Position numbers and translations under genes: made by a program
The notes under the pieces: generated by a model
Database searches by the model: none
Told to the model about the DNA's origin: nothing
What the model saw: only the letters and a program-made list of their open reading frames with translations
DNA from: Trichostrongylus colubriformis
Taxonomy: Eukaryota; Nematoda; Chromadorea; Rhabditida; Trichostrongylidae
Reading direction: 5' to 3'
Length of the DNA: 64,000 bases
Assembly: GCA_963978905.1 (NCBI GenBank)
Contig: OZ022259.1
Coordinates: 53,462,727 to 53,526,726, forward strand
Shown here: piece after piece, positions 52,001 to 63,194 of the stretch
How positions within the stretch are numbered: the first letter of the stretch is position 1
Layout of the letters: every line of letters starts with the position of its first letter

Positions 52001-55000
52001 AGGGCATTCAAGCCACTATATGAGAATAATCAAGGGTGAGCGATATGACTCGTTTCATTGTATTCCAAGAGAAACGAGACCTGGGAAGTTTCGCGAAAGT
52101 AATCGAATAGTTATCGATTTTTGCCGGGAATGCCTTTGACGTTCTCTGATGAAGTGAAACGCGGAGCCGCACGAGCGTATCACTTCTTTTTTCCGATTCT
52201 TCGATTAACCACTTAAAGGCACACCACGCGATAAATTGTGAGAGCTATCGCGCGTATCACAGGACGTAAAGACCCTGCTCTACCCACCTGTCAAAAAAAG
52301 AACCAAAATCTCCTCACAACCACCAAAAATAGAATTTCCTGAATTCAGTCCCCGTACGAGTATTGGAGACTGTAGAAGAGCTTTTGCTTGATGATATCGC
52401 GCAAAATGCTGCGATATCACCTGTTCTTCCTTGTTGAAGCTGCCCTCACTATGAAATCATTGCCTTATCTTGTCTTATCGCAAGTTTCCTTCTCCACGCA
52501 AGAGCCACGTTGGACATTTGTTCGTCTCAGGCTAGGTGTGATTCGGCTTTGAGGGCTCAACTCGGCTTGGGTAGAGCGCGCTTATCGCCGCGAGGATGCT
52601 CTATCTAGCCGCAACAAGGGTGCATCCTGAGCACCTACCTAAGGACCTACCCTAAGAAAGTAAGCAACTAATGTGATTATCGCGTGGTGTGCCTTTAAGC
52701 GAGCTCTAAGGCCGCTGACTGACTTCGCAATTTTGCAATATTTCGGTGTCGCGGCTCCGCAGGCGAAGTTGCGGCGTTGCACTATCCTAAAGACACCGTA
52801 AGGGAGTAATTTTGGCTTACGGTAGAACAGACGTAGTGTGGACGAGTTCAAGTGACCGCCATTGCACAAACTCGCCAATTTGACGCCTTGGCATGGTGCC
52901 AAGAGAAGATGTTTCCATTATAAAGTTGTTCATTCCTTTTACCTTCTCCTTTGTTCTTTCTTATATTGTTTCTAGATGTACTTACATGAATGTTAATGTA
53001 GTTGGGAATGGCCACTTCACTGCGCTGGGAGTCAGGTGCTACAACTAAAGTTGGGCTGCGGCCGTCTCCTACAGCGGACAACTCGGAACGCCAGTGCGAT
53101 GATGCGAATGAGGCGCGAATACACACCGCAGCGATGCACTTTTGAGTTCGGGTTTTTTCACCGATTATCGCTTCTAACCTTCTGCGTTCGTTACGAAATG
53201 CTCATTTCTTTGTATGTTTCTCTTGTTTCGGACCCCCTTCCGGTTCCTTTAAGGTCATAGTATGCGTGCGCAAGTGCGACATGGCAAAGTCGGAACATCG
53301 CGAAGTCTGACGGCGGCCTAAAGGCGTTGCGGATATTCTTCTCCAGTTACTCTTGTTCCAACGAGCTCATGAATTTTAGAGGATGGCAAAGGAAAGTGAA
53401 GATGTTCCTGATAGGGACGATGATTGCGATAATAGCTCAGATGAATGTGACAGGATACAAACAATTGAAGAAAGCGTCATGCCGTTAGAGGAAATTCTGT
53501 CAAGGTGCGTTTGGGTTGTGTTTTGAATTACTATTGATTTCATTTCTGCTCTGCGTATTCGCCCCCACTTTCTGCTCAGCTCATATTTCTGACCAGTTGG
53601 GCTGGCGCGCACTACTGCGCGTCACACACGAAAGCATGCAAAGTGAGCGCGTGTATCGAACTCTCTCACCCCGCCACACACTCTCACCCTCGCCACTCAC
53701 CCAAGCCCGTAGGCCACGCGTGGCAGGGCGATGGACTGTACCTCAAACTTGGGTAATTGAACCACATAATTTTTCGTGACAGACGGACGGAGGGACAGAC
53801 AGACGAAGCGCTTTATATATAGTAGATTTGTGAGCACGGGAGCGGTACCTGTGTCGTTTTGTTAGGATTCCTAAGGGAGCCGTCGAATGCACCAGTGATT
53901 TCTTCTGTTTCAAAGCTGTTTTGTATGATTCCTGTTGCACTATTTGGACACTGGTCAGAACCACGCGATGTTTGGTTGGATTGTGTTTACCTCAGCTGTA
54001 GCATTCTTTAGCGCTTTTTCCTTCGCTTGATTATCTCAAATTCACGAAAACATTCAATGCCTGGGATCTTATAGTGTAGCCTTGCATGTTACTGTCGCTT
54101 GATACAGCTTCCCATTGATACATCATAGCTTTTTTTTAGGTTCTATAGGCAAGGATATGCGATAGGACGGAATCTTTCAAAAGGCAAGCCTCCAGCCGAG
54201 GTGAATGGGGTAATCTTATTTCGTAATATATGCAACGGTTTGAAAGGTCGTCATTCAAACTGAGTTTGATTTCAGAAACTCAGTTGCAACAATGAAGAAC
54301 AGGAGTGTGGTGAAGATAAATGCCAAAAAGGCAAACGACAAAGTCGCTCACCGACACAAGAGCCAGCTAAACGTGCCAAGACCGAGGGTAATGGTAACGG
54401 TCAGTTAGTTTATTGAGGATTTACTATTTCACAGAAAAGGGGGTTGAGGCATTTCATAACATCAAATTTTGTGCGTGTGTGTGTGTGTGTGTGAGGGTGT
54501 GGCCGACCTCACATTGTGGAGCTTCCTCTCTTCAAGTTCGCGATAAGACAGCTTACGTGGTCCTGAAGGAGGGGCTTGCTCAATTTCCTGATTTTCTACC
54601 CATATTTCTGTCGCTGTTGACCTTTGAGTGTATTAGTATTTGGAACCTCGTTGACTTCGCTCACGCTTGCTCATTGTCAGCAGTATGGTCTTTGGTCACA
54701 CTGTGATGTGATTGTCATCTATTGGGTTGTCCCAAAAGTCTTGTAGGATTTTTCCAAAAAAAATCAATTACTCTTGGTTACTTCGAGGAGGTCTAGGCGG
54801 TTCAGGAATATGGTAGAACATTCTCTAGGCTTCCTAGCAAAATATGTATTGACCCACCAGATTCCGTGGAGAGGGCTACAGTTCCCGTTGTCGATACCCA
54901 CCCAACACGCACTGTCATCTACTATGAGTGGTATTGGGGCAGCAAAGCGATGGTAGCTTGCGACTCCGACTGGAAGTTATGTCAGATGCCTTGCTCAAGT

Positions 55001-58000
55001 CAAAATATAAGATGCCAACATTTTCGATGAATTGAGGGCCCCATATCTGTACATATTCCCAGATGTTGAAGACACGTTGAAGAATTTTCAACAAATTGAT
55101 CCTGCAGCCGCGAAAGAAGATTGAGATCTTCAAGCTTTTTGAGAAAACAAGAAATTTTTTCCATCGCTTTACGGGGTGTTGGCGTAATAATGGGAAAAGT
55201 GAAGTGCGGAAAAGAAGAGCATCACTTGAAAAGTTCTGCCGTTCCATGCGTCTTGTACTCTGGCTATGCTCTTCGTCTTTTTGAGCATTCCAGATTTTGC
55301 AAGTTTTTCGGAATTCTTTCTCCATCAAATTGTTGAACCGGATCAGTTCGTGGTGGAAGTCTCTATTGATGTCATTTCCGACTGTTTGGCTTGTATTAGG
55401 TTGATTCATAATAAATCGGACAAATTGACAAATTTTAATCATTGTCGTACAACTTTTTAACGACAACTGGGATTCACTTGAAATGTGCTCCATCTTTATC
55501 GATGACCTTCTGCCACGGATTAGGCAGATCATGGATGCCCTTGCTCCAGAAGGCCGGAGGCTGGAGCTCGAAGAAGTTGCCGAGTGCCGTCTTGACGTCG
55601 TCGCGAGTTTTGAAGTCTTGGCCGTCTAGGTGGCGTTGGCTGTGGGAGAAAAGGTGGAAATCTGAAGGGGCCAGGTCTGGGGAGTACGGTTGGTGTGGAA
55701 GCACGGTCCAACTGTACGACAGCAGCTCGGCCTTGGTCGATCTTGCGAAGTGCGGTCTGTGGAAGTAGACACGTTGTCGTGCTGGAAGTAGACATGTGAC
55801 CGCCGCCGTAGCGAACTTTGAACATTTGCCTTCAATTCTCGTAATTGACGAACGTAGACGTCGGCGGATACTGCTGTACCTCCATCGAGCACCTCCCAGT
55901 ACTCTACGCCGTGTACGCTCCACCAACCGCGGTTTTCGTCTTCGATGGAATAGTCGCCTGACGCAAACTTCGAATGCCACAAGTACACTGTACTTCTGGC
56001 GGGGGTATGCTCCTTGTGAACTTCTTTCAGACGTCTGCCGATATCCGCGGGTTCCTGGCCAGATAGCGATATAAATAGTATGACGTTGTGGATGTGGTCT
56101 CTGGACGGCTTGAAATCGTGCGGCATGGTGGCGGAATTAAATTACTTTGGAGTGATTATGTTGCGGTACTTTGAAGAGCTTTTCATACTCATTCCAACGG
56201 TACCTCGCGCGTCCATTTTCGTTAATTCGTTACTGAGTTATGATCTCTAGAAATCATCACTACCATTTGTCCGATTTATTATGAATCAACCTAATAATTC
56301 AGGGCAGTGGGTGACCATATAGTGAGAACTTAATAGTTTCCTAAAAATCTAATCAAGTTTGATTCGGTTTCAAGTCGTATGGCGATCTGCGTTGTGTTGG
56401 GATCTACATGAGATTCAAGTCGTCGCGCATGTCATTTTCTTTACACTGATAAAGATGATTTCCTTAGGAAGTATATTGAACATGCTGATCAATACAGATG
56501 GCGAAGGTGACAATGATAGTACTGAGGTGAATGCCAGTGAGAGCGGAGACTCGATTGCTCCAGTGAAGGAGGCAGCCACCGATGCATCCGTTATAAGGTG
56601 TGGGGAGTTTGTTATTCCGAGATGTCATTGCGGGTAATCCATCTCCTTCTCTTTATTTATTGTAGCAACACGAACAACTCGTCCAACAATGATGACCACA
56701 CTGCTGAAGGTCATAAACCAGTTGAAGGAAATGGAGAAGCACCACCACTAATCAAGACGAAACAGAAAAAGGTGCCCGTGAACGCCGATAAAAAGACTGA
56801 TGATGGAATCGCGTGAGTGTTTTACACTGTTGTTCTTTTTTTTCATATTCAAAGGGTAAATGTTAATCCCCACTCGAAAACGAGCGTTTGTAATGGCAAA
56901 TTCCAAGTTTCAAAGTCGTACTTAGACCAATAACCCGCAACTGGGTGTTATCTAATGGATGATTTTTGTTTTCCGGAAGTCACTTCAAGGAATTATCAGA
57001 AGTTTCCGAAATTTACCAAAAAGGCTCAAGAGAACCGTAATACAGTAAGTAGCCATGCTTTTGTGTTGGCTAAAAGATATGTACCTTCGGTTTCTTCACT
57101 TAAACTGGCAATGTCCCGTTTCGGTTTTTCATGACGTTTTTAGAGTGTTCCACAAACTTGTGTTCACTCTGTCAAAAAAAACCAAAAACGTTTCCAACAA
57201 CTTCACCCAGTGCTTCAAGAATATCGTGGCATTGGATTTAATGCTGGTACAAGTTTTTTATCGCTATAATAATCATAGATGTACTGCTTTAAAAAAAGAG
57301 TTCACCACTTTTCTGTGCGTACGTGGTAATGGTCATTTACATAACCTCTCCTTGAATCATCACCGGTCTGGTTGCACAGATGTAGATTGGGTTTCTTATC
57401 CAAACTTTTGGCGATAAACTTCCTAGAGATGTGTGTAGAGTGCAGCCACCTCGATGGTAACCGCTCGCATGCTGTAGATTAGTATTTGATAGTTAGAAAA
57501 CTGAGCACGCACATTTTTGTCCTGTGACGTTCACCCTTTGAACTCGCATACAAGTAATGATGGCTTGAAAGGCGGTTTTTTTTTCAAGGTACATCCTTAA
57601 ACCTTGTTTTGATGTGGCAAGTTAAAGGATTAGAAAATTATGACTTCCTGGTTCGTCAGTAGAATGTTACCGAGACCATGTACAGGTTGTCATTGAGTGA
57701 ACTTAGAAGTACTAAAGTAATTCAGTGTTATCTTTGCACCGCAAATTTTTATATGTAAGGGATTACGAAATAAGTCGTTCAAGGTTTTTTTTTACGCACA
57801 ATGCGAGGGATTCTGTGAAAGTTTTTCGCAATTTAAGGGATGATGAGGAGTCCGAAGACGATTCCGATTTCAATGAGGCCGAAGAAGAAGCAGAAGATGA
57901 GGAATGTGATGAAGATGAGGAGAATGAGTCCGATGACGACGTTGATGTGGGTTTGAGATGTGGAATATGCATAGTCTTCTCTCCAAAGATAGCTTCCTTT

Positions 58001-61000
58001 TTGAATACGAGCGCACACCATCCACAAGGATCTATTTCTTTTTACTAGCATTGAAAGCTTTCGTATATCAGCAGTTTTTCAGGAAGTAGCGATACCTGGT
58101 GGATTGGAAACACCCGGAGAGGACTCAGGAACAACGGCTTGTGTCTGCCTGATGAATAAAGAGACGGTACGTTCGATTGTTTGGTTGTTTTACAATCTCA
58201 TTAATTTTTGAAGACACTGGGAGGTGGCAGTTTTGGCCTACAGTAAGACCCACCACGCTTGCAGTTCGTTAGGCTTCAGATATTGCACACATGACACCGT
58301 CTTAAAGACAGCATTAAGGGTAATGTGGTAATGGAGAAATCCCTACAAAAAGTCACTCACATGATAGTCCCGGGCCTTAGAAGGCTATCTGTGGCGAAAT
58401 CCCGGTAAGAAAACGCCCCTTCGAGCTGTAGAAACGCCGCAAAATGCCGCAACCGCCCATCAGTCTCGCCTATTGATAAGTCGATCCGGATGACTTAATT
58501 CCCATTGACTGGGGTGGGAGCGGCCAAGGAGGTGTGGCACGATCGAAGGTTTTGAGGCGCGCTTTGCAGTTTTAGCTTGAAGCTCTTTCCAAAAAATAGA
58601 TGCTGTCGTATTTCCAAACATTCCCTTGTGTTTACTTGGCAACATGCCAATGGAAAACTAGATCAGACTACCCGCCTCTTGACGGACAGGTCGTCCGCCT
58701 CGAAAATCAGCAGTGGAAAGGGGGTCCTATTTCTCGGGGTTTTGGCCAATTCCACCCGTTGTTTCTTCACTGTCCTGTTGCTGGGCATCTCGACTTTCAC
58801 ATTCGCTACTTCTTTTACTTTTCGTCCGACTATCCCCTAATGCTGCCTTTAAGACGACAAATATGGATTCATTCAGTCACCCGCGAACACCTTTCCTCAC
58901 CCTCTCACTTTTTCTTCCATTCATTATTTCACTTGATTACTACTGTTTCTTGTTTCATTCATTTAACATCATCACTGAATGAAATACTCTTTACGAGACA
59001 ACAAATGACGTTTTCTACAGTTGGCAATTCGGAAAGGTGATGTTGCAATTTGAAGAGATGCGCGGGAGATGTACATAACGTCGCGCTTTTGAACGGGGGT
59101 TTCTCTACCGATCATTGTTTTCAACCTCGAATGTTCGTTTCAAAACGTTCATTTTTCATCTTCCTCTTTCTCTCGCTCCCTCCCGGTTCCTTTGAAAATT
59201 CTTGTACCGGTTTTGCCTTTTCGTTGATGACCTAACAATATGTGACCATCTATAATCGCCACTGCTTGGTCTGAAAGGGAATTGAATCGATGGATTGTAG
59301 ATCGTAGTTGCAAATGCTGGTGATTCGCGAGCAGTGCTATGTCGAGGAGGTACGGCAATCGATTTGTCTATGGACCACAAACCAGAAGATGACATTGAGA
59401 AGACGCGCATTATAAATGCTGGTGGATTCGTCAATGAGGATGGGCGGTATGTTTGAGTTAGGCCGCGTTCATAGAGAGATTTTCAACCGAATGAGATTTT
59501 TGTCGCATCCGCGTCAAGGAAAAGATACGCATCGATTGAGAAAATGAGCGCATCGGCGCACCCGCGATTTGAGAGATTCGGCGCATCGGCGTCAAGAATA
59601 AGATTTGTATCGATGGAGAAGTTGAGCGCATCAGCGCATCCGCGATTTGAGAGATTCGGCGCATCGGCGTATCCGCGATTTGGGAGATTCGGCGCATCGG
59701 CGTCATCAATAGGATGCGTATCGACCGAGAAAATGAGAGTATCGGCGCATCCGCGATTTTGGCTATTTGCCAAACTCATGATAGACCATTGACTAGATAT
59801 AGAGAATGGAGAAATCGCCGATCCGCAGATCCGCCACTCCGCCGATGCGCCGATCCGCCGATTCATTTGCGTATGAACGCAGCCTCACACATCTTTTGAC
59901 CTCTCAAAATTGGTAAGGGTGGTCTATGATAGTATGAGGTCGTCGAATTCTTTCATGTTGGTAGCAGCTGATTATTACAAGCCGTTGATGCATGTAGTGG
60001 TGTATGATGGATGAAAAAGTTCATTTTCAAACTAAAAAACGTTTTATTAGAATTGGATTGCGAATAATATCTCATTTGGGTGGTAAAATTCAGATTATTT
60101 TAGAGTTAATGGTGGTTTGAATTTATCCCGTGCTTTTGGTGATCACAGTTATAAGAAGAATGCCGATTTACCCTTACGGGATCAAATGATTACGTGAGTT
60201 TGTTTTTATGCTGTTTACTTTGATAGTGGAGAAATTATGCTACTAAGTATGATGGTTTCAAAGTAATATTTTACCTTCAGTTGGTTGAATTTTCTCAATG
60301 TTCCAAATTTACAGAGCATTGCCCGATGTCAAAGTGGAGGCGTTACAACCAAGCGATGAATTTCTTGTTGTTGCTTGTGATGGGATATGGTAGGTGTTGG
60401 TATTGATGATTGGTGTTCTTCGGAAGCTTTGATTAATTTCTTATTTCCAAATGCTCTCCAAGTATTAAGTTGTACCAAAGTCTTGTAGGATTTTTTCGAT
60501 CATCACTTTTCATAATTATTTCTTCCAACAAACGACAAGTATGCAACAACGTATTCACCATTATTATCGACAACACTTGACCCTCCTCCCAGAACTCTGT
60601 TCTAGAAGTCGGAAAAATGAGCGGTTGTCCTTGCAAACAAGTCATAATCAGCGAATTTTCTCTTGACCAGGAAGGATTTCAGAGGATGAGAAAGGTGATG
60701 TTCAGAAGGGCAATGCCTGGAGAGTGTGGGGGTGGGACATCCCAGCCCAGCTCCTGTAGCCTGGGTACTTTTCGTGACGTGGGAGTGGTCGTCGTCATTG
60801 GAATTAATGGTAACTTGGACCTTTTCCGACACTTTTCCCGAACAGCGACGGCGATGCGGGAGCTGGTGTGCATACGGCAGCGGTGACTGTCCCGCCTTGT
60901 ACCAGCACCTCGCGGAAAAGCATTCTTTCCGCGTCCCAGAACCAGCACAGTCCCAAGCGTGGTTTGTCCTTCATGTCAATCTCGCCGTTGCTGAAGCTGA

Positions 61001-62778
61001 TGAACCAGCGGCGCACGGTCTCGTGGCTTACACATCCCTTGTCCAATGCAACGTTGATGGAGTCGCAAGTTTCCGTCGCTTTGGTGCCGCTACACCTCTC
61101 ACAGTAGATGACACCACGCGTGTTTGGTGGGTATCGTCTACGGGCATTGTGGCTTTCTCCACGGAATCTGGCGAGTCATATATACTTTGCAAGAGAGCTC
61201 AGAGAATGTTCTACCATATTCCTAAGCCGCCTAGGTCTGTCTCGTAGTAAACAAGAGCTATTGATGTTTTTGGAAAAATCCTAAGACTTTTGGTACAACC
61301 TAATATTTACGGTCGATGTACTGGGATACTGATCATTGGGACTCGCTGGCTTTGTTGCGACTAACCGGCTCTAGAAAATGGAGTACGCAAATTTTTAGAA
61401 ATAATGAAACAGGCTCTAGATGTTGAGTATCTAACTTTGAAAAAAAAAACCTTGCTGGTATCTTTTTCACTGGGATTTCCAAGCAAGATTTTTCTTGAAA
61501 TCCTTTGTGTTCCTTATAGGGAGACTGTATACCTTTGGCTATTTCGCTAAAACGTTCTGGGCTATTGTTCCAAAAGTCCTGTGAATTCGTGAAGATTTTT
61601 CTGTTTAACAGCTTGGTTTGTTTTCGCGAGTAGCTGTGCCTTTTGTGCCTTTGTGCTCTTCTTTTTTCTCTAGCGTACTTCCGCGCGGTTGCTGTTCTTG
61701 CCAGTTGTCGCCACTTGCTGATATCCATGACATCCCCTGTCATGGCTTTCATATCTGCGAGTTCAGCCCCTATGGCATCCCCCCCACCTTTTCTTTGGAG
61801 GTTCTCGCGATCGCTTGGAGGAACCTCGAACTCTCTAGCCCTTATAATCGGGTGGTCTATAGTCCTTTTCAGTACGGGCCCGAACCATCTTAGCCGCTGC
61901 TTGCATGTTGGGCCCAGCCGCACGGCCACCTCATTCCAGCGGAGTGTGGCTGTGCTTTTTGGGGGCTAGCGGTCGCTGCCATATCTTGCGGGCTTTACCG
62001 CCGATTGGTGTACCTTGTTCCTTGTAATTTTGGAACACCCTTGGTCGAGGATCATTCCTATGGGCTCTCATTTGTTTTGTCACTCTTTCTATGCTAACAT
62101 ATTTCAGGAACTCACTCAACTCTCAACAAGTAGTAGATTTTATTCGAGAACGACTAAAACAAGGGAAATCTTGTGTGGAAATCTCTTCAGAGGTGGGTTT
62201 TACTCGGTCGTTATCGCTCAACTAGTTATTTTTATAATTTGTTTTCGTCTCTCTTTTTTTGTGATCCGTGGTGACGATGTTACCTACTGATCACAGTTAA
62301 TGAGAAAATCCCCCGTGGCATACGGTCAGTGGAGAAACTATCATTTGGACTCTCAATCAAGCTGGGCACGATCATATCTCTGTTAAAGTAGTTTATAGAG
62401 TAGTTATTACCCGTGATGAAACAGTTCTTGTTATACCAGAAATTGGGGCGTGGTCGTCAGTTGTTTTCATCCAATCAGGGTCAATTCACGTACCGCTGTC
62501 ATAAAACTAGATGTCTCAGGCACCGTTGTTTTGTGATGGCGCGATCCAAGAGTTTCTGATTTGGCAAATGAAATGATGAAATGTGCTTGTGAAGCGCCTG
62601 TTCTTTTAACGCAGTCAAGTAACCTCGTTTTTCAGATGTATGGAAAGTGTTTCGGTGTGGTCTTGTTTTGCTAACTGGACATTTTCAGCTCTGTGATCAT
62701 TGTTTGGCGCCGACGACGGCCGGCGACGGCACTGGTTGCGATAATATGACTGTCATTATCACGACGATTACTCATTGA
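49026..62778 (+). CDS. ppm-1.G: PPM1G-type protein phosphatase 2C, 16 exons, complete
   Basis: Metal-dependent Ser/Thr phosphatase, nuclear in other animals, where PPM1G acts in splicing and chromatin. Exons: 49026-49136, 50059-50183, 51821-51920, 53380-53504, 54140-54200 (or -54209), 54276-54387, 56498-56597, 56666-56812, 56980-57036, 57838-57946, 58083-58166, 59301-59446, 60104-60193, 60315-60389, 62108-62192, 62689-62778. All phases agree, giving 538 aa (541 with the alternative exon 5 end) against about 546 in human. The start MGAYLDKP matches the family and could be myristoylated. [19 protein letters not shown] (Asp57), ACDGIW (Asp478) and GCDNMT (Asp527) form the PP2C metal site. Residues about 113-350 are the family's acidic insert, with a basic [13 protein letters not shown] signal in exon 6 and an Asp/Glu run in exon 10. 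The catalytic domain resumes at SGTTACVCL. The exon 9 acceptor is the weakest call. Confidence 0.93.
49137..50058 (+). other. PPM1G intron 1
   Basis: AT-rich, no recognised element. Ends TTCCAG. Confidence 0.7.
50963..51700. mobile_element. 738-bp element with 8-bp target duplication (hAT-like)
   Basis: Lies in PPM1G intron 2. Perfect 8-bp direct repeats GCTGGATC (50955-50962, 51701-51708) flank inverted ends GGCACTATTCAACTATCACT and mirror. Arms of about 180 bp continue through CCCCAGATACCGCGAGTTGG and TTGGTGCAATTGCACCA. An 8-bp duplication fits hAT-type transposases. No transposase is present. Confidence 0.85.
52217..52694. mobile_element. TTAA-target MITE, AGGCACACCACGCGATAA family
   Basis: In PPM1G intron 3. 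TTAA at 52213-52216 and 52695-52698. Perfect 18-bp inverted ends, 478 bp in all. The right half shares GTTCGTCTCAGGCTAGGTGT with the relatives near 10510-10710 and 36120-36330. Non-coding. Confidence 0.88.
52791..53248. mobile_element. TTAA MITE (AGACACCG family), copy c
   Basis: In PPM1G intron 3, almost identical over its length to 21162-21619. TTAA is intact on the right (53249-53252) and changed to CTAA on the left. High identity to copy a suggests recent movement. Confidence 0.88.
53593..53826 (-). mobile_element. Short non-autonomous Helitron
   Basis: In PPM1G intron 4, minus strand. The 5' end is TCTACTATATATAAAGCG (from 53826) after host A. A CTGT/CCGT run and the TGTCACGAAA motif follow. 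The 3' end is a GC hairpin and CCAACTGG (to 53593) before T. 234 bp. Same family as 4863-6522, reduced to little more than its two ends. Confidence 0.8.
54722..54970 (+). mobile_element. Mariner family 2, 5' fragment
   Basis: In PPM1G intron 6. Starts TTGGGTTGTCCCAAAAGTCT after TA and follows 30292 onward for about 250 bp, then stops within the N-terminal coding part. Right end lost. Confidence 0.8.
54971..55395 (-). other. Unassigned open reading region between two mariners
   Basis: The minus strand is open from 55532 back through 54915 (205 codons), crossing the edges of both neighbouring mariners. Only the middle, about 54975-55390, is unique. It includes [20 protein letters not shown], rich in charged and aromatic residues. 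I recognise no family. It may be a transposon or retroelement fragment. Confidence 0.4.
55396..56294 (-). mobile_element. Mariner deletion derivative, family 1, copy 2 (complete)
   Basis: In PPM1G intron 6. 899 bp, 30-bp inverted ends (start TTAGGTTGATTCATAATAAA), TA on both sides (55394-55395, 56295-56296). The minus strand starts [20 protein letters not shown] with a helix-turn-helix. SIEDENRG is joined directly to [20 protein letters not shown], then FQHDN and (other frame) [14 protein letters not shown]. The first-Asp block between them is gone. Frameshifts also present. Confidence 0.9.
58212..59191. mobile_element. TTAA MITE (AGACACCG family), long diverged copy d
   Basis: In PPM1G intron 11. 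Left AGACACTGGGAGGTGG, right reversed AGGAACCGGGAGGGAG. The flanking TTAA has decayed to TTGA on both sides. A second element start (TTAAAGACAGCATTAAGGG, 58306) lies inside, matching 46888, so the copy is nested or composite. Confidence 0.65.
59459..59884. mobile_element. MITE-like element with internal minisatellite
   Basis: In PPM1G intron 12. Ends GGCCGCGTTCATA (59461) and TATGAACGCAGCCT (59871) are inverted. The interior (about 59545-59760) is a tandem array of CGCATCGGCG and CGCGATTTGAGAGATTCGG units. Both strands appear open because of the repeats; not coding. Confidence 0.7.
60475..61303 (-). mobile_element. Mariner deletion derivative, family 2, copy 3
   Basis: In PPM1G intron 14. 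829 bp, ends TTAAGTTGTACCAAAGTCTT, TA on both sides (60473-60474, 61304-61305). The minus strand shows [20 protein letters not shown], then [19 protein letters not shown], the same fused join as in the other copies, and [13 protein letters not shown]. The C-terminal part is more decayed. Confidence 0.88.
61333..62100 (-). mobile_element. Non-LTR retrotransposon 3' fragment
   Basis: In PPM1G intron 14. Minus strand 61333-61929 encodes [20 protein letters not shown], then REFEVP and [12 protein letters not shown]. This is the region downstream of reverse transcriptase in LINEs, where RLRWFGHVLRR and W-x-x-LAR motifs are common. No reverse transcriptase is left. It is not the same element as the RTE at 10880-14165. 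Confidence 0.65.
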
Positions 62779-63194
62779 AAGTATCTCGCGCTGAGTTTAT
62801 CTCAGTTCGCCCCCGTCCGTCCTCGTATATCTCCGTTCGCCCGTGTTTTCCCCGTCCCACATCTGTCTGGTTTTTTTATATAGAAGTTTATATTTCTGCT
62901 TTGTTGTTTCGTTGTTGTGAAAATCCGTGTTTGTAAAAGACGTGTTGCCTTATTACACCTCGGTTGAAGGCCCAAATCATGAAAAGATTTTTCAGCAGTC
63001 ATTTTGTTTGTTCATGAGTGGGCCCTTACCGGCTGATGGTCACCGTAAGCACGGTTACACCAGTACGATTGTGGTCAGAGAAGGTCGAGTACAGGTATCA
63101 GCAGATGTACTCGTGCTTCTATGACATTGACGTGACATACTCATGGTGCAGTTCTAAGTTCTGCAAAATTAGGGAATTTTCATTGATCAATAAA
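62779..63194 (+). other. PPM1G 3' UTR (inferred)
   Basis: AATAAA at 63189-63194, followed by an A-run, is the first canonical poly(A) signal after the stop at 62776-62778, giving a UTR of about 410 bases. Confidence 0.5.

Noticed and set aside
57763..57972. Minus-strand Ser-rich frame
   Set aside because: It is the antisense shadow of the Asp/Glu-rich exon 10 of PPM1G.
59458..59866. Repetitive minus-strand protein (MRRISQIA repeats)
   Set aside because: It is translation of a minisatellite inside an intron of PPM1G.
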